Positions 19,497 to 30,852 of a stretch of 64,000 nt of DNA are shown piece by piece; positions within the stretch are counted from its first letter, which is position 1, and the number at the start of each line of letters is the position of its first letter. The notes under the pieces are model-generated. The model saw nothing but the letters and a program-made list of their open reading frames with translations, ran no database searches and had not been told where the DNA came from. Location of the stretch: NCBI GenBank assembly GCA_001642945.1, contig LGRT01000004.1, positions 248,001 through 312,000 on the forward strand, written 5' to 3'. A program made the translations under genes and the position numbers. This DNA is from Rhodobacteraceae bacterium SB2. Its GTDB lineage: Bacteria; Pseudomonadota; Alphaproteobacteria; Rhodobacterales; Rhodobacteraceae.

Positions 19497-21224
19497 TCAC
19501 AGATCCATATACGCGTGTTTTTCGGCTTTACCACCGGGATGCGTCACCGCGCCTTTATAAATTTCTCCGACCAATTGCGAATATTTCCAAAGCGCACCTG
19601 CGGCATAAATCGTGTCGCGCGGGCCCGACCATTGGGCCTTGCGCTCGGCCAACTCTGCATCGTCAAGCGCAACGCTGATTTCACCCTTTAACGCGTTCAG
19701 CGTGATCATATCGCCGTCTTTCAGCAAAGCTATCGGGCCCCCATGCGCGGCTTCTGGGCCGACATGCCCAACGCAAAAGCCCCGCGTTGCGCCAGAAAAG
19801 CGCCCATCGGTGATCAGCGCCACTTTCTTACCCATACCTTGCCCCGAAAGCGCCGCCGTTGTGGCCAGCATTTCGCGCATGCCCGGGCCGCCAGCAGGCC
19901 CTTCATTGCGGATCACAAACACATCGCCTTCCTGATAGGTTCGGTTTTGAACCGCCTCAAACGCATCCTGCTCGCATTCAAATACGCGCGCAGGCCCGAT
20001 GAAAACTTGAGCCTCTTCGGACATGCCCGCAACTTTCACAATCGCGCCTTCGGGCGCCAAATTGCCTGTCAAACCAACAACACCACCGGTTTTTGTCAGC
20101 GGAGTGGCGATTGGGTAAATCACCCGCCCATCAGCTTCGCGGGTGATTTTGTCCAAATCTTCCCCCATGCTATTGCCAGAGGCGGTGAGACAATCTTCGT
20201 GCAACAACCCGGCTTTGCGCAATTCTTTCATCACAACCGGCACGCCGCCCACCTCGTAAAGATCTTTTGCAACATATTTTCCGCCCGGCTTAAGATCCAC
20301 AAAATAGGGTGTGTCGCGGAAAATCTCGCACACATCTTCAAGATAAAAATCAATGCCGGCCTCATGTGCAATCGCGGGCAAATGCAGCCCTGCATTGGTC
20401 GAGCCTCCGGTGCATGCTACTACCCGCGCGGCGTTTTCAAGCGATTTCAACGTCACCACATCGCGCGCCCGAATATTCTTTTCAAGCAAGGTCATCACGG
20501 CGCGACCCGAAGCTTCTGCGTATTGATCGCGGCTTTCATACGGGGCGGGAGCACCGGATGAATTCATCAGCGCAAGACCAATGGCCTCAGACACACAGGC
20601 CATCGTATTGGCGGTAAATTGCCCACCACAGGCCCCTGCCGAGGGGCAGGCCACGGCTTCCAGCTTTTCAAGATCGCAAGTGCTTAGATTGCCCGCCTGA
20701 TGTTGACCTACGGCTTCAAAAACATCCTGCACTGTCACATCTTTGCCATCTAAACGGCCCGGCAGAATAGAGCCACCGTATAAAAACACAGAGGGCACGT
20801 TCAAGCGCACCATCGCCATCATCATACCAGGCAAAGATTTATCGCAACCGGCCAAACCAACCAGCGCATCATAGCAATGCCCGCGCATCGTCAATTCAAC
20901 CGTATCAGCAATGGCTTCGCGGCTGGCCAGCGAGCTGCGCATTCCCTCATGGCCCATCGCGATCCCATCGGTAACCGTGATGGTGGTGAATTCACGCGGT
21001 GTGCCCAGCGCTTGTTTGACGCCCATTTTGGCAGATTGTGCCTGACGGTTAAGCGCGATATTGCAGGGCGCCGCTTCGTTCCAGCAGGTGGCAACACCGA
21101 TCAGCGGTTGATGAATTTCCTCTTCCGTCATGCCCATCGCATAATAATAGGACCGATGCGGTGCCCGAGATGGACCTTCGGTAACATGACGGCTTGGTAG
21201 CTTAGATTTATCGAATTTACTCAC
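19497..21224 (-). CDS. ilvD: Dihydroxy-acid dehydratase
   Basis: IlvD dehydrates 2,3-dihydroxy-isovalerate and 2,3-dihydroxy-3-methylvalerate in valine, leucine and isoleucine synthesis; it carries a labile Fe-S cluster. The 575-residue length and signature regions fit: [10 protein letters not shown] (46-55), [15 protein letters not shown] and [19 protein letters not shown] supply the cluster cysteines, and [15 protein letters not shown] near the C-terminus is typical. The start is GTG (GTGAGTAAATTC) with AGGGAG 8 bases upstream. Branched-chain synthesis partners are not nearby. Confidence 0.97.
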   Translation of the reverse strand: MSKFDKSKLPSRHVTEGPSRAPHRSYYYAMGMTEEEIHQPLIGVATCWNEAAPCNIALNRQAQSAKMGVKQALGTPREFTTITVTDGIAMGHEGMRSSLASREAIADTVELTMRGHCYDALVGLAGCDKSLPGMMMAMVRLNVPSVFLYGGSILPGRLDGKDVTVQDVFEAVGQHQAGNLSTCDLEKLEAVACPSAGACGGQFTANTMACVSEAIGLALMNSSGAPAPYESRDQYAEASGRAVMTLLEKNIRARDVVTLKSLENAARVVACTGGSTNAGLHLPAIAHEAGIDFYLEDVCEIFRDTPYFVDLKPGGKYVAKDLYEVGGVPVVMKELRKAGLLHEDCLTASGNSMGEDLDKITREADGRVIYPIATPLTKTGGVVGLTGNLAPEGAIVKVAGMSEEAQVFIGPARVFECEQDAFEAVQNRTYQEGDVFVIRNEGPAGGPGMREMLATTAALSGQGMGKKVALITDGRFSGATRGFCVGHVGPEAAHGGPIALLKDGDMITLNALKGEISVALDDAELAERKAQWSGPRDTIYAAGALWKYSQLVGEIYKGAVTHPGGKAEKHAYMDL

Positions 21225-21511
21225 GGTCTCTCTCCCTTATGCGTTGATTGGTCATACAAAAGCCCAAAAGGCGAAACAAGTCGCTTTCTTCTGTCAGATA
21301 AAAAATCAACATTACAAAGTGCTGAAATGGTCCAGCGCTGCCGAAGCGAAAACCGGCAGTAGCCTTTAAATTAAGCAGCCTCTAAGACGGTTTTTTGCTG
21401 GATCGAAAGGCCTGAGACCACCCAAACTAAGCAAAGCCTATTGAAACCAGCTGGCAGATACCCCACCTTTCAAGCAATCACTCACAGCTTCGATCAATAA
21501 GGGGAATTCGA

Positions 21512-22429
21512 TTGTCAGACAGGCTGTTCCACCCCTCTGTTCTTGGCAACAGGTCACAGATTTGGCGTATATGTTTGGGACTTTTTCTGATCGCCATCAT
21601 CTATGTCTCTACAAGCTTTGGTTGGTTTATCACGCTAGATCGCATGGCACAGATGCACCTTGAGGGGCTGGGCAGCACACCCGCAGATTTAGCCGCTCTC
21701 TTATTTTCTTTTTTCTTCATTTGGCTGGGCATAGCGCTGGTGTGTCGCTGGTTGCATCGCCACCCCCTCCATGCGCTTTATGGTCCCACCTGTAAAATCA
21801 ATTGGCAGCATTTTCTTATTGGAGCTGGCCTCGCCTTTGCCACGGCCATCTTCAGCGAAACCAGCAGTTATACCATTTCCTGGCATTTCTTTGAAGCCTC
21901 GAGCCAGCCAAACCCCAATATAACCACAACGCTTTGGCTGCGATGGGTTACCCCCATATCCGCACTGATTTTCGTGCAGATCGGGGCAGAAGAAATGCTG
22001 TTTCGCGGCTATTTACTACAGCATATCCGCGCCAGAGGCGGACGCTTCTGGTGGTCAATTTTTTTGCCCTCACTGCTCTTTGGTATGCTGCATTTTGATT
22101 TTTCTATTTTTGGCGTAAATGCGTTTTTTTACGTGTTACATACAAGCGTGGCGGGTATGATTTTATGCCTTGTCACATTAAAAACGGGTAATTTAGGGGC
22201 GGCGCTTGGCCTTCATTTTGGGGTAAACGCGTTGCTGCTGATCTTTGGGCTTGATGGGCATTTAAATGGCATGTCGCTCTTCGTGATGCAGCTCGATCCA
22301 AAGGGGGCCCAAGCCACTTTAGGCTTTTTGATCTTCACGCTGTTCGAAGTTCTAGCATTTCTGATCTGGCTGCGTTGGATCAACCAAAAGCGCGGGCATG
22401 CCTTTGTTGAAGAAAACCACCCGCCTTAG
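21512..22429 (+). CDS. CPBP family intramembrane metalloprotease
   Basis: A 305-residue polytopic membrane protein of the CAAX-protease/Abi (CPBP) family. The catalytic EExxxR motif is AEEMLFRGY (Glu160, Glu161, Arg165) and the second motif FGMLHFD (His194) follows. About seven hydrophobic helices are visible. Some bacterial members act in bacteriocin immunity or prenyl-protein processing, but the substrate here is unknown. The start is TTG at 21512: AAGGGG lies 7 bases upstream and no closer ATG is placed as well. Confidence 0.85.
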   Translation: MSDRLFHPSVLGNRSQIWRICLGLFLIAIIYVSTSFGWFITLDRMAQMHLEGLGSTPADLAALLFSFFFIWLGIALVCRWLHRHPLHALYGPTCKINWQHFLIGAGLAFATAIFSETSSYTISWHFFEASSQPNPNITTTLWLRWVTPISALIFVQIGAEEMLFRGYLLQHIRARGGRFWWSIFLPSLLFGMLHFDFSIFGVNAFFYVLHTSVAGMILCLVTLKTGNLGAALGLHFGVNALLLIFGLDGHLNGMSLFVMQLDPKGAQATLGFLIFTLFEVLAFLIWLRWINQKRGHAFVEENHPP

Positions 22430-22620
22430 GCTGGCATTCCCCCAAAACAATGGCGGGGCGCAGTTGTCTGTATCCACGATCAACGCTTCTACCCGCCCAA
22501 CACAGGCTACCTGCCCGTGAAAAACAATGTGCTTTTCGAACCGCTTTTGCGCTTCGCTGATTGCAATTTACCGCAAGCCGGCTTATTTCAAGGAAAACAA
22601 AAAACAGCAGGACGTCAGGC

Positions 22621-23553
22621 ATGAATTGGATCACAAACTATGTCCGCCCACGCATAAACTCAATTTTCTCGCGGCGCGAAGTGCCCGAGAACCTTTGGAC
22701 CAAATGTACCGAGTGCGGCAGCATGCTGTTTCACCGCGAGTTAAGCGAAAACCTGAACGTTTGCACCCAATGCGGGCATCATATGGGGATCAGCCCGCGG
22801 GCCCGGTTTGAAAGCCTGTTTGATGGTGGCATTTTTGTGAATGTACCAGTGCCAGAACCCATCGCCGATCCGCTGAATTTTAGGGATCAGAAGAAATACC
22901 CCGACCGTATGAAAGCGGCCCAAAAAAATACCGGCGAAGGAGAAGCAATGCTGGTGGCCGAGGGCGAAATCGGGCGCACGCCGATCATTGCCGCCGCGCA
23001 AGATTTTTCTTTTATGGGCGGCTCGATGGGCATGTATGTTGGCAATGCGATTATCGCCGCCGCCGAGCGCGCGGTGAAATTGCACCGTCCGCTTATTCTG
23101 TTTTCTTCTGCGGGCGGCGCGCGCATGCAAGAAGGTATTCTTAGCTTGATGCAAATGCCGCGCAGCACCGTGGCCATTCAGATGCTGAAGGAAGCAGGGT
23201 TGCCCTATATTGTGGTGCTCACGCATCCCACAACGGGTGGGGTGACCGCATCTTATGCGATGTTGGGGGATGTTCAAATTGCTGAGCCGAACGCCTTGAT
23301 TTGTTTTGCTGGCCCACGCGTGATCGAACAAACCATTCGTGAAAAGCTGCCGGAAGGATTTCAACGGGCTGAATATCTGCTCGATCACGGCATGTTGGAT
23401 CGCGTGACGGCGCGCCCTGAAATGCGCGATGAGTTGATCACCATTGTGCGCCTGTTGCTGGGGTTGAGCCCGGCCATTAAAGGCGATTTACCCAAACCGA
23501 CGGACCCGCAGCTTGAGGATAAAAGCACCGCGGCAAAGCCTAAGAAAAAATGA
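22621..23553 (+). CDS. accD: Acetyl-CoA carboxylase carboxyltransferase subunit beta
   Basis: AccD pairs with AccA to transfer carboxyl from carboxybiotin to acetyl-CoA, giving malonyl-CoA for fatty-acid synthesis. The 310-residue product has the N-terminal zinc finger (Cys29, Cys32, Cys48, Cys51) and the crotonase-like carboxyltransferase core ([33 protein letters not shown]). The start at 22621 (MNWITNY) is the usual family start. A Lys-rich tail (AAKPKKK) ends it. Its stop overlaps folC (ATGA), a widespread accD-folC coupling. Confidence 0.97.
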   Translation: MNWITNYVRPRINSIFSRREVPENLWTKCTECGSMLFHRELSENLNVCTQCGHHMGISPRARFESLFDGGIFVNVPVPEPIADPLNFRDQKKYPDRMKAAQKNTGEGEAMLVAEGEIGRTPIIAAAQDFSFMGGSMGMYVGNAIIAAAERAVKLHRPLILFSSAGGARMQEGILSLMQMPRSTVAIQMLKEAGLPYIVVLTHPTTGGVTASYAMLGDVQIAEPNALICFAGPRVIEQTIREKLPEGFQRAEYLLDHGMLDRVTARPEMRDELITIVRLLLGLSPAIKGDLPKPTDPQLEDKSTAAKPKKK

Positions 23554-24824
23554 CGATTGACCATTCTGACGCCATTTTAACCCGAATGATGGCGCTACAC
23601 CCTAAAGTGATTGATCTGACGCTCGATCGGGTTTGGCAGTTACTCGATCGCTTGGGGAATCCGCAAGAGCAGCTGCCATCGGTGGTTCATATCGCCGGCA
23701 CCAACGGCAAGGGCAGCACGCAAGCGATGATCCGTGCCGGATTGGAAGCTGCAGAAAAGCGCGTGCATGCCTATACCTCGCCGCATCTTGCCCGTTTTCA
23801 CGAACGGATCCGTTTGGCCGGCGCACTGATCAGCGAACCCGAACTCAGCCAGCGTCTTGAGCACTGTTATCAAACCAATGGCGCTGATCCGATCACCTAT
23901 TTTGAAATCACCACCTGCGCCGCGCTGAAGGCGATGGCCGAATGCCCCGCTGATTTCACGCTGTTAGAGGTCGGCTTGGGGGGGCGGCTGGATGCAACCA
24001 ATGTGATCGCGAAACCCAAGCTCAGCATTATCACGCCAATTTCGATCGATCACCAGCAGTTTTTGGGCGACACGCTGCCCGAAATCGCAGCGGAAAAAGC
24101 CGGTATCATAAAATCAGGCGTACCCGTCATTGTCGGGCCGCAGCAAGAGGCGGCGCTTGAGGTCATCGAAGCCCACGCCCAGCGGTTGCACGCGCCGCTG
24201 CAGGTTTATGGTCAGCATTGGAATGTCAGCGAAGAGCGCGGGCGGTTGATTTTTCAAGATGAATGCGGCTTGCTTGATTTGCCCCTGCCCAATCTTCCTG
24301 GCGCGCATCAAATTCAAAACGCTGGCATCGCCCTAGCCGCTTTGCGGCATTTAGAGGCGAAAGAAAGCGCCTGCGAGGCCGCTATCACGCAAGCGCACTG
24401 GCCGGCGCGCCTGCAACGGCTGCGCGAAGGGCCCTTACCCGCGCTGGCCCCGGGGGCCGAGCTTTGGCTGGATGGGGGGCATAATCCAGCCGCTGGGCAA
24501 GCGCTTGCCCAATTTTTAGCAAACCTGCCCAAGCGGCCCACTTATTTGATCTGTGGAATGCTGAACACGAAAGATATCACCGGGTATCTGGCGCCTTTAC
24601 ACGCGGTCAGCGAAACGCTGTTTTCGGTTTCAATTCCAAATGAAGTCAATACGCTCAGCGCAGATGACACAACCCGTAATGCTGCCGCTGTCGGATTTTA
24701 TGCGCAATCTGCGCAAACCGTCGACACTGCTTTGCGCGCGATCAGCGCGCAAGAGCCACATGCTCGCATCGTCATCTGTGGCTCGCTATATTTGGCGGGG
24801 ATGATCCTTAGGCAAAACGGCTAG
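23550..24824 (+). CDS. folC: Bifunctional folylpolyglutamate synthase/dihydrofolate synthase
   Basis: FolC adds glutamate to dihydropteroate and to folates. The 424-residue product has the Mur-ligase P-loop AGTNGKGST (49-57), the HERIRLAG region, a [15 protein letters not shown] motif near 134-148 and the C-terminal Mur ligase domain. It overlaps accD by four bases. It is convergent with zapE; a 6-bp hairpin at 24827-24843 lies between the two genes. Confidence 0.96.
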   Translation: MTIDHSDAILTRMMALHPKVIDLTLDRVWQLLDRLGNPQEQLPSVVHIAGTNGKGSTQAMIRAGLEAAEKRVHAYTSPHLARFHERIRLAGALISEPELSQRLEHCYQTNGADPITYFEITTCAALKAMAECPADFTLLEVGLGGRLDATNVIAKPKLSIITPISIDHQQFLGDTLPEIAAEKAGIIKSGVPVIVGPQQEAALEVIEAHAQRLHAPLQVYGQHWNVSEERGRLIFQDECGLLDLPLPNLPGAHQIQNAGIALAALRHLEAKESACEAAITQAHWPARLQRLREGPLPALAPGAELWLDGGHNPAAGQALAQFLANLPKRPTYLICGMLNTKDITGYLAPLHAVSETLFSVSIPNEVNTLSADDTTRNAAAVGFYAQSAQTVDTALRAISAQEPHARIVICGSLYLAGMILRQNG

Positions 24825-24826
24825 GC

Positions 24827-24843
24827 TGGCGCGTTTAGCGCCA
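24827..24843. terminator. Hairpin between convergent folC and zapE
   Basis: TGGCGC-GTTTA-GCGCCA is a perfect 6-bp inverted repeat, three bases after the folC stop and five before the end of zapE. There is no T-tract on either strand, so intrinsic termination would be weak. It may block readthrough or stabilise both 3' ends. Confidence 0.4.
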
Positions 24844-24847
24844 AGGA

Positions 24848-25915
24848 TCACGCTCTATCTTGCGCCCAATCCGCGGCTTGCATTTCGCGCAAACGGCTGG
24901 CGGTGCGCTCGAATTCAAAGCTGCCCTCGCCCTCAAGATAAAGCATTTCGGGCCGCGCCGCCGCAGAACAGACCAGCCGCACCTTTGCTTCATAAAGCGC
25001 ATCGATCAAGGTCACGAAACGCTTTGCCTCATTGAAATTATTGCGCCCCAATTGGGGAATATCGTCTAAAAACAAAACCCGAAGATGATCGGCAAGCACC
25101 AAGTAATCTGCAGGGCCCAACATAGCACCGCATAGATCATAAAAATCAAACCGTCCGATACCATTGATATAGGCAGGCACCACCAAATCACGGCCATTAA
25201 CCACCAAGGTCAGGGTTTGGCTATCCTCACCGGAAAATTCACCCCAAAGCGCATCTAACCCGGCGCGGGCTTCCCGCCCCAAAGGCGTAAAATAAACCGA
25301 TCTCCCTGCGATCCTGTTTTGCCGAAAATCGATTTCGCTGGCCATGTCGTGAATCGCGAATTGGTTTCGGATCAACGCGATGAAGGGTAAAAAAAGTTGT
25401 CGGTTTAAGCCGTTTTTATAAAGATCCTCGGGCACGCGGTTTGACGTGGTTATGACGGTCACGCCCTGGCCTAACAACAATTCAAACAACCGGCCCACGA
25501 TCATCGCATCGGCAATGTCTTTGATCTGCATTTCATCCAATGCCAAAACGCGAATATCTTTCGCAATCGCCTGACAAACCGGCACCAAAGCGTCTTTCGC
25601 ATTCGTTTGGCGCGCAAGATGCAAGCCGGCCTGAACCTCTTGCATAAAGGCATGAAAATGGACCCGCCGCACCGCCACGGCCAAGCTGCTTGCGAATAAA
25701 TCCATCAAATAGGATTTGCCGCCCCCGACGCCGCCCCAAATGTATAACCCTTTCACCGCGCTCGCTTGGGTTCGGCGTAAAAACCCACGCTTCACAGGGC
25801 GCTCAAGCGCCTCAAGCAAAGCATCAAGCTTTGGCAAGAGCGCCTGCTGCGCTGGATCAGCGCTGATTGCTCCGGATTCGACGTCTTCGCGATAGCGCTG
25901 TGATACTCTGCCCAT
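24848..25915 (-). CDS. zapE: Cell division protein ZapE (AFG1-like ATPase)
   Basis: A 355-residue AAA ATPase of the AFG1/ZapE family. Walker A is GGVGGGKSYLMD (61-72) and Walker B LALDEMQI. ITTSNRVPEDLYKNGL and FYDLCGAMLGPADYL are family motifs. ZapE was shown in Escherichia coli to affect Z-ring constriction; the mitochondrial relative is linked to membrane-protein turnover. The ATG at 25915 is the only well-placed start. Confidence 0.93.
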   Translation of the reverse strand: MGRVSQRYREDVESGAISADPAQQALLPKLDALLEALERPVKRGFLRRTQASAVKGLYIWGGVGGGKSYLMDLFASSLAVAVRRVHFHAFMQEVQAGLHLARQTNAKDALVPVCQAIAKDIRVLALDEMQIKDIADAMIVGRLFELLLGQGVTVITTSNRVPEDLYKNGLNRQLFLPFIALIRNQFAIHDMASEIDFRQNRIAGRSVYFTPLGREARAGLDALWGEFSGEDSQTLTLVVNGRDLVVPAYINGIGRFDFYDLCGAMLGPADYLVLADHLRVLFLDDIPQLGRNNFNEAKRFVTLIDALYEAKVRLVCSAAARPEMLYLEGEGSFEFERTASRLREMQAADWAQDRA

Positions 25916-26061
25916 AAGCTGGGCTTACTATGAACCGATCTTGATTTAAAGACATTGGCACCAACCGCCGCGCGTAAAATCACGAACGGCTTGTAAATCT
26001 GCGCCCTGAGGCTAGCTTAGGCTGGCCAAGGGATTTGACGTGCGTTCAAAGGGTTAACCAA

Positions 26062-27303
26062 ATGTCTCAGACACATCGCCTGATCACGCCTATCTTGATC
26101 ATGGGCAGCATTATTCTTCTGATAAATTTTGCGATCAGAGCATCCTTTGGGGTATTTCAAATTCCAATCGCAAACGAATTTGGCTGGGCGCGCGAGGAAT
26201 TTTCACTGGCACTGGCGATTCAGAATCTTGCATGGGGCATTGGTCAGCCGATCTTTGGGGCGATCGCCGATAAACTTGGCGATCGAAAAGCAATTATTTT
26301 AGGCGCTTTGGTCTATGCCGCTGGGCTGGTGCTCTCGGCTTTTGCCACCTCTCCCGAGGCGCATCAGGTGTATGAATTTCTGGTTGGCTTTGGGATTGCA
26401 GGCACCGGATTTGGCGTGATCCTTGCCATTGTAGGGCGCGCCAGCAGCGATCAGCACCGCTCAATGTCATTGGCCATCGCAACGGCTGCGGGCAGCGCAG
26501 GGCAGGTGGTTGGCCCGCTCTTGGCACAATTACTGCTATCGGCAATGCCATGGCAAACTGTATTTCTTCTTTTTGCAGGCATCATTTTAGCCACGCTTCT
26601 CTTACTGCCAATGATGCGGGTTGCCCCGCGCGCGCCAAAAGCGGAAGGAGACGCCCCGCTCAGCGCGATCGTGGGGCGGGCCATGCAAGATTCGAATTAT
26701 ATCTTGATCTTTTTAGGCTTTTTTAGCTGCGGCTATCAATTGGGGTTTATGACGGCCCATTTTCCCGCCTTTATTACCGAAGCCTGCGGCGCCATTAATC
26801 CAGGTGGTTTCCTCTATACGCTCGGAATTACCTCAACCTCGACGCTTGGCGCAGCTGCCCTATCCGTAATTGGGCTGACAAATATTGCCGGCACTTTAGC
26901 AGCCGGGTATTTGGGCAATCGTTATTCCAAGAAAAACCTATTGGCAGCTGTTTATCTGGCCCGCGCATTGGTAACGTTTGGCTTTATAAACTTTCCCATT
27001 ACGCCTGTCAGCGTGCTCATCTTTTCCGCTCTTATGGGCATGCTTTGGCTGGCCACCGTGCCGCTTACAAGCGGACTTGTCGCGTATATTTTCGGACTGC
27101 GCTATATGGGCACGCTTTACGGCATCGTTTTCTTCTCGCACCAGCTTGGCAGCTTTATCGGAATCTGGTTAGGCGGGCGAATGTTTGACGTTTATGGCAG
27201 CTACACATTGGTGTGGTGGATTGGCGTTGGTGTCGGGCTGTTCAGTGCGCTGGTGCATCTGCCAATCCGTGAAAAACCAACTGTGATGCTTGGAGCAAAT
27301 TAA
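26062..27303 (+). CDS. MFS transporter
   Basis: A 413-residue major facilitator superfamily carrier with about twelve hydrophobic helices. The first loop contains GAIADKLGDRKAI, a version of the MFS motif A, and the second half has the corresponding GYLGNRYSKKNL. It resembles the monocarboxylate/oxalate-formate group in general pattern, but the substrate cannot be told. I placed the start at 26062 (AAAGGG 8 bases upstream) rather than a TTG 27 bases before. It is convergent with the hydrolase gene. Confidence 0.88.
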   Translation: MSQTHRLITPILIMGSIILLINFAIRASFGVFQIPIANEFGWAREEFSLALAIQNLAWGIGQPIFGAIADKLGDRKAIILGALVYAAGLVLSAFATSPEAHQVYEFLVGFGIAGTGFGVILAIVGRASSDQHRSMSLAIATAAGSAGQVVGPLLAQLLLSAMPWQTVFLLFAGIILATLLLLPMMRVAPRAPKAEGDAPLSAIVGRAMQDSNYILIFLGFFSCGYQLGFMTAHFPAFITEACGAINPGGFLYTLGITSTSTLGAAALSVIGLTNIAGTLAAGYLGNRYSKKNLLAAVYLARALVTFGFINFPITPVSVLIFSALMGMLWLATVPLTSGLVAYIFGLRYMGTLYGIVFFSHQLGSFIGIWLGGRMFDVYGSYTLVWWIGVGVGLFSALVHLPIREKPTVMLGAN

Positions 27304-27326
27304 CCGGGCGTGGCAAGCGGTTGCTT

Positions 27327-28262
27327 TTAAGATGAAAGGCGAGGAATCGCTTGTAATTCAGCCTCCAAAAGCGCGGTAACCTGCTGGGTATGCGAATAAG
27401 GCAGGGCATGACCCGCATCCCAGATTACAAATTGGCGGACCTGCGGATTCCAGCTTTGCAAACATCCTTTTAACGCAACCGGGATCACATGATCCTGCCC
27501 CCCCCAAATCGCCAAAACGCGAATCCCATGGCGCTGGATCGCGCTGTGCTCCGCCGCCATTTTATGGGCCAAAATGCCGCGTGCAGAGGATAGAATTGCG
27601 GGGATGAACCCGCGGTAGTGCAATTCTTTTTGTTGGCGCTCGATCAAAAAAGACACGCTTGAACTGATCGCACGCTCAGCTTCGGTTCCCGCCAAATGCA
27701 GCCGGGGATAGCGCGCATAAACCAGCCAATCGCCCAGCCCCCAAACCCGGCTGACCCACCCAAAAAGGTTGCCAAGCTTATGCCCCATACCCGCCGGCGC
27801 CAGCAGAATAAGTTGCTTTACGGATGAGGGGTTTTGCACCGCATAAGCCGCCGCAATTGAACCCCCCATAGAGTAACCATAAAGATCGAAATCTTCTTTA
27901 AGATCCAAATGATCCAGCAGCTCGGTTAAATGTGATGCAAAAAACCGCGCATCCTGACGGCCCATTGGGCGATCCGAATAGCCACGCCCGTAATGATCAT
28001 AAATCAAAACGCGATGGCCGCGTCCAATCAAAAAAGCCGCCAGCGCCTCAAACACAAAACTTGGTGTGCTCAGCCCGTGAATACAAATGGCCAATGGCCC
28101 GCCGGGCGGCCCCAAAAGCTGGTAATGCGTTGCCCCGCGCGATAAGGGCGCAAACCGGCCCGGCGCATCCGCGCGCGCGCGCGCATCCATCGGCAAACGC
28201 CGCCATTCACTTAGAAACGGCGCCATGAGCAACAAAGCGAGCAGAAAAATGCCGCAGATCAT
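27327..28262 (-). CDS. Alpha/beta hydrolase
   Basis: A 311-residue alpha/beta-hydrolase fold protein with an N-terminal hydrophobic segment (residues 2-17) that may anchor or export it. The triad is visible: nucleophile in GYSMGGS (Ser131), Asp in WGGQDHVIPV, and His in DAGHALPYSH. The oxyanion-region HG pair is at 62-63. The ATG at 28262 overlaps the upstream stop (ATGA), so it is coupled to the ornithine-cyclodeaminase-like gene. The substrate is unknown. Confidence 0.87.
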   Translation of the reverse strand: MICGIFLLALLLMAPFLSEWRRLPMDARARADAPGRFAPLSRGATHYQLLGPPGGPLAICIHGLSTPSFVFEALAAFLIGRGHRVLIYDHYGRGYSDRPMGRQDARFFASHLTELLDHLDLKEDFDLYGYSMGGSIAAAYAVQNPSSVKQLILLAPAGMGHKLGNLFGWVSRVWGLGDWLVYARYPRLHLAGTEAERAISSSVSFLIERQQKELHYRGFIPAILSSARGILAHKMAAEHSAIQRHGIRVLAIWGGQDHVIPVALKGCLQSWNPQVRQFVIWDAGHALPYSHTQQVTALLEAELQAIPRLSS

Positions 28263-29176
28263 GCGGCGCTGCTCCATTGCTGCATGATATACCGCGCTGT
28301 CATCAAATCCAAATGCGCGCCACCACCATTTTTAAACAGCGTTATGTCGCGCTCGGATCCTCGCTGAAATCCGCGTTCTGAATAATAATCGGCTTGCACA
28401 TCAGCCCGCCTCAGCGCCCCGGAAGACAACGGAATTTTCAGCTCTCCGATATGATCAAGCGTGGTATCAAAGCTATCCACGAAAACCCGCGCGCGCTGAA
28501 GCGCTTGATCATCCGCCTCGCGCATATCTGGGCGATAAGCCCCAATCAGATCCACATGCTGCCCCTCTTGCAGCCAAGACCCTTGCAGCACAGGGCTCGT
28601 GCTCATGGTGGATGTGCAAATAATATCCGCGCTGCCAATCGCCGCTTTTAAATCTGTCACCGCCCTCGCATCGGGGCGCGTTTTGGCCAAGGCTTGGGCC
28701 CGCTCTGGGCTGCGGTTCCAAATGCTAAATCGCGCTTCTGGAAACCCAGCTCGATAAGCGTCTAACAAATTTGAGGCAACGGTGCCGGCGCCAATAATCA
28801 CAATATGTTTACTCTCCGGGCGTGCCAACCGTTTGGCCGCCCAAAGACTGTCAGCCGCGGTTTTCCATTTGGTCACAAGATGAAAATCAATAATCGCTTC
28901 CAACGCACCGGTTTTATCTGAAAACAGATTTACCCCGCCATTAACCATCGGACGGCCAGAGCTTGGGTTATCAGGAAAGATCGTTGCGGCTTTTACGGTA
29001 ATCCCCAACCCATCAATCCAGGCAGCCCGTGATAACAAAGTGTCTTTTCCGCGATACAAAAACGTATCAGCAATTTCGGCTTTTGGACGTTTATGACCGG
29101 CCTCAAACGCCGCCGTCAGGCCCAGCCAATCCAGCAGCGGGTCGCCCTGATCAAAAGAAATATTGATTGCGCTCAT
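28259..29176 (-). CDS. Ornithine cyclodeaminase/mu-crystallin family protein
   Basis: A 305-residue NAD(P)-binding protein of the OCD/mu-crystallin family, with the Rossmann motif VIIGAGTVASNLLDAY (about 130-145) and conserved SGRPMVNGGVNLFSDKTG in the substrate domain. Members include ornithine cyclodeaminase, alanine dehydrogenase and ketimine reductases; which reaction applies cannot be told. It forms an overlapping pair with the downstream alpha/beta hydrolase. Confidence 0.88.
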   Translation of the reverse strand: MSAINISFDQGDPLLDWLGLTAAFEAGHKRPKAEIADTFLYRGKDTLLSRAAWIDGLGITVKAATIFPDNPSSGRPMVNGGVNLFSDKTGALEAIIDFHLVTKWKTAADSLWAAKRLARPESKHIVIIGAGTVASNLLDAYRAGFPEARFSIWNRSPERAQALAKTRPDARAVTDLKAAIGSADIICTSTMSTSPVLQGSWLQEGQHVDLIGAYRPDMREADDQALQRARVFVDSFDTTLDHIGELKIPLSSGALRRADVQADYYSERGFQRGSERDITLFKNGGGAHLDLMTARYIMQQWSSAA

Positions 29177-29314
29177 CAGAAACTCTCTTCGAATACATGG
29201 TCATAAAATGCGCCGTTATGCGTTATAAAGCTACGCCAAAACCTTAAGAACTCGTGAAAGAAACAACAAGAAAATTTAATTATATAAATGCGGTGACTGC
29301 GTTGAAAGCCCGCT

Positions 29315-29770
29315 TTAACTTAGTGTTTTTGCCCTGCGCAATGTGGTTTCCAACCGGTCTAAAAACCGCGCCCGATCCGTTTTGGAAAAAGCTTTTCCAC
29401 CACCTTGCCGAAAAGGGTCTGCGGCGCGCAGATCGGCCATTAAATCCCGCGTGGCCAGAACATTACCAATATTGGCCTCGGTCAAAGCTTCTCCATTATG
29501 CTTTAAAACCAAAGCCCCGTTCGCCACGCATTTCGATGCGAGCGGAATATCGGCGGTCACCACCACATCACCGCGTTTGGCGCGTTCGGCGATCCACATA
29601 TCCGCTATATCTGGACCATCCGCAACAATCACCGTCTCGATCAATGGGTTGGCAGAGGGGCGCAATCCGCCATTGCTAACCACAAACATGCGCAGGTTGT
29701 GGCGCGTTGCAACCCGCTCTGCTTCATCTTTTACCGGGCATGCATCGGCATCAATATAAAGGGCAGTCAT
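29315..29770 (-). CDS. YaiI/YqxD family protein (DUF188)
   Basis: A 151-residue protein of the DUF188/YaiI family, which has a PIN-like nuclease fold. The start [20 protein letters not shown] is the family signature, and the conserved [20 protein letters not shown] follows. The acidic residues that would bind metal are kept. The function is unproven. The ATG at 29770 has AAAGGA 8 bases upstream. Confidence 0.92.
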   Translation of the reverse strand: MTALYIDADACPVKDEAERVATRHNLRMFVVSNGGLRPSANPLIETVIVADGPDIADMWIAERAKRGDVVVTADIPLASKCVANGALVLKHNGEALTEANIGNVLATRDLMADLRAADPFRQGGGKAFSKTDRARFLDRLETTLRRAKTLS

Positions 29771-29840
29771 CCAAGTTTCCTTTTGAGGTGATGGTATCGC
29801 TGCGCGCGCAAGGTGCAAGCATGCAATGCGACAGCCCCGA

Positions 29841-30767
29841 TCATGGATTGAGCCACGCGATCACAGCTGGCACTGTTAAAATGCTGAAAAATGTCGAAAT
29901 CAAGATCGAAGCGGAAACGCGCACCGGCGCAACCGCGTAATGCTGCGCCAAAATATAGACATTGCCCGCCACGGGCAGGGCTGCGGCTGCCAGCATCACC
30001 GAAGCCGCATAAGAATCAAGTTGGAAAATAAAAAGCGCCAATATGGCCACCGCTGCAGGATGAATTACCAATTTCAAAAATGAAATCCAAGCAGCCACGT
30101 GCAGACGCTCGGCCGATTTAAAGGCCAAAGACGCGCCAATCGCAAATAACGCACCTGGTGTTGCCGCAGATCCCAGCATCGACAGAAACTCATCCAACGG
30201 CGCCAGGATCGGCAGACCAAGACCCGACCAAATAAAGCCCGCAGAAATCGACATAATCATTGGATTTTTCAGCAACCCTAAAACAAGCACCCAAAGCGTA
30301 GCAAACCGCACTTGACCATCGCGTGAGCCAACGATCAACATCACGATTAAAGATCCAAATAGTATCAAATCAACCGCAAGAACCATGACCACATAGCCAA
30401 TCGCTTCCGGGCCCATCAGCAAGGCCAGCATCGGCACCCCTAAAAATCCGACATTGCCGATCACCGCGCAATGCGCCTCAATCGCAGCTTCGTCTAGCGG
30501 AACCTTGCGGCCTAAGGCCACCAGCAATGCAAACCCATAGACCAAGGCCGATGCGCTTAAATAGGCAAAGATAAAATCTGGCTGCAAGACTGAGCTGAGA
30601 GGCAGCGTTGCCGAAAAGTGGAATAAAAACGCCGAAAGCGCAAAATAAAAGACAAATTTTGTCAGATACCCCGTGGCTTCGGGGGTGAAAAAACCCCGAC
30701 GTCCGGCAAGATAACCCAAGCCAATCACGGCGAAAAACGGCAAGGTTTTGAGCAAGATATCGATCAT
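29841..30767 (-). CDS. AEC family transporter (auxin efflux carrier-like)
   Basis: A 308-residue membrane protein with about ten hydrophobic helices in two repeats, matching the bacterial auxin efflux carrier (AEC) family, whose known members export malate or malonate. The first helix [16 protein letters not shown] and the C-terminal [12 protein letters not shown] are typical. The substrate is unknown. The reading frame ends at 29841, 70 bases after the start of the DUF188 gene on the same strand. Confidence 0.88.
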   Translation of the reverse strand: MIDILLKTLPFFAVIGLGYLAGRRGFFTPEATGYLTKFVFYFALSAFLFHFSATLPLSSVLQPDFIFAYLSASALVYGFALLVALGRKVPLDEAAIEAHCAVIGNVGFLGVPMLALLMGPEAIGYVVMVLAVDLILFGSLIVMLIVGSRDGQVRFATLWVLVLGLLKNPMIMSISAGFIWSGLGLPILAPLDEFLSMLGSAATPGALFAIGASLAFKSAERLHVAAWISFLKLVIHPAAVAILALFIFQLDSYAASVMLAAAALPVAGNVYILAQHYAVAPVRVSASILISTFFSILTVPAVIAWLNP

Positions 30768-30852
30768 AACTCAAGGCTCTATCAGGCAGGCGCGGCGCGT
30801 CAATTACTATCTTATACGGCCGGTCGTCACCCCGTTAGGAAGCGCAGCCGAT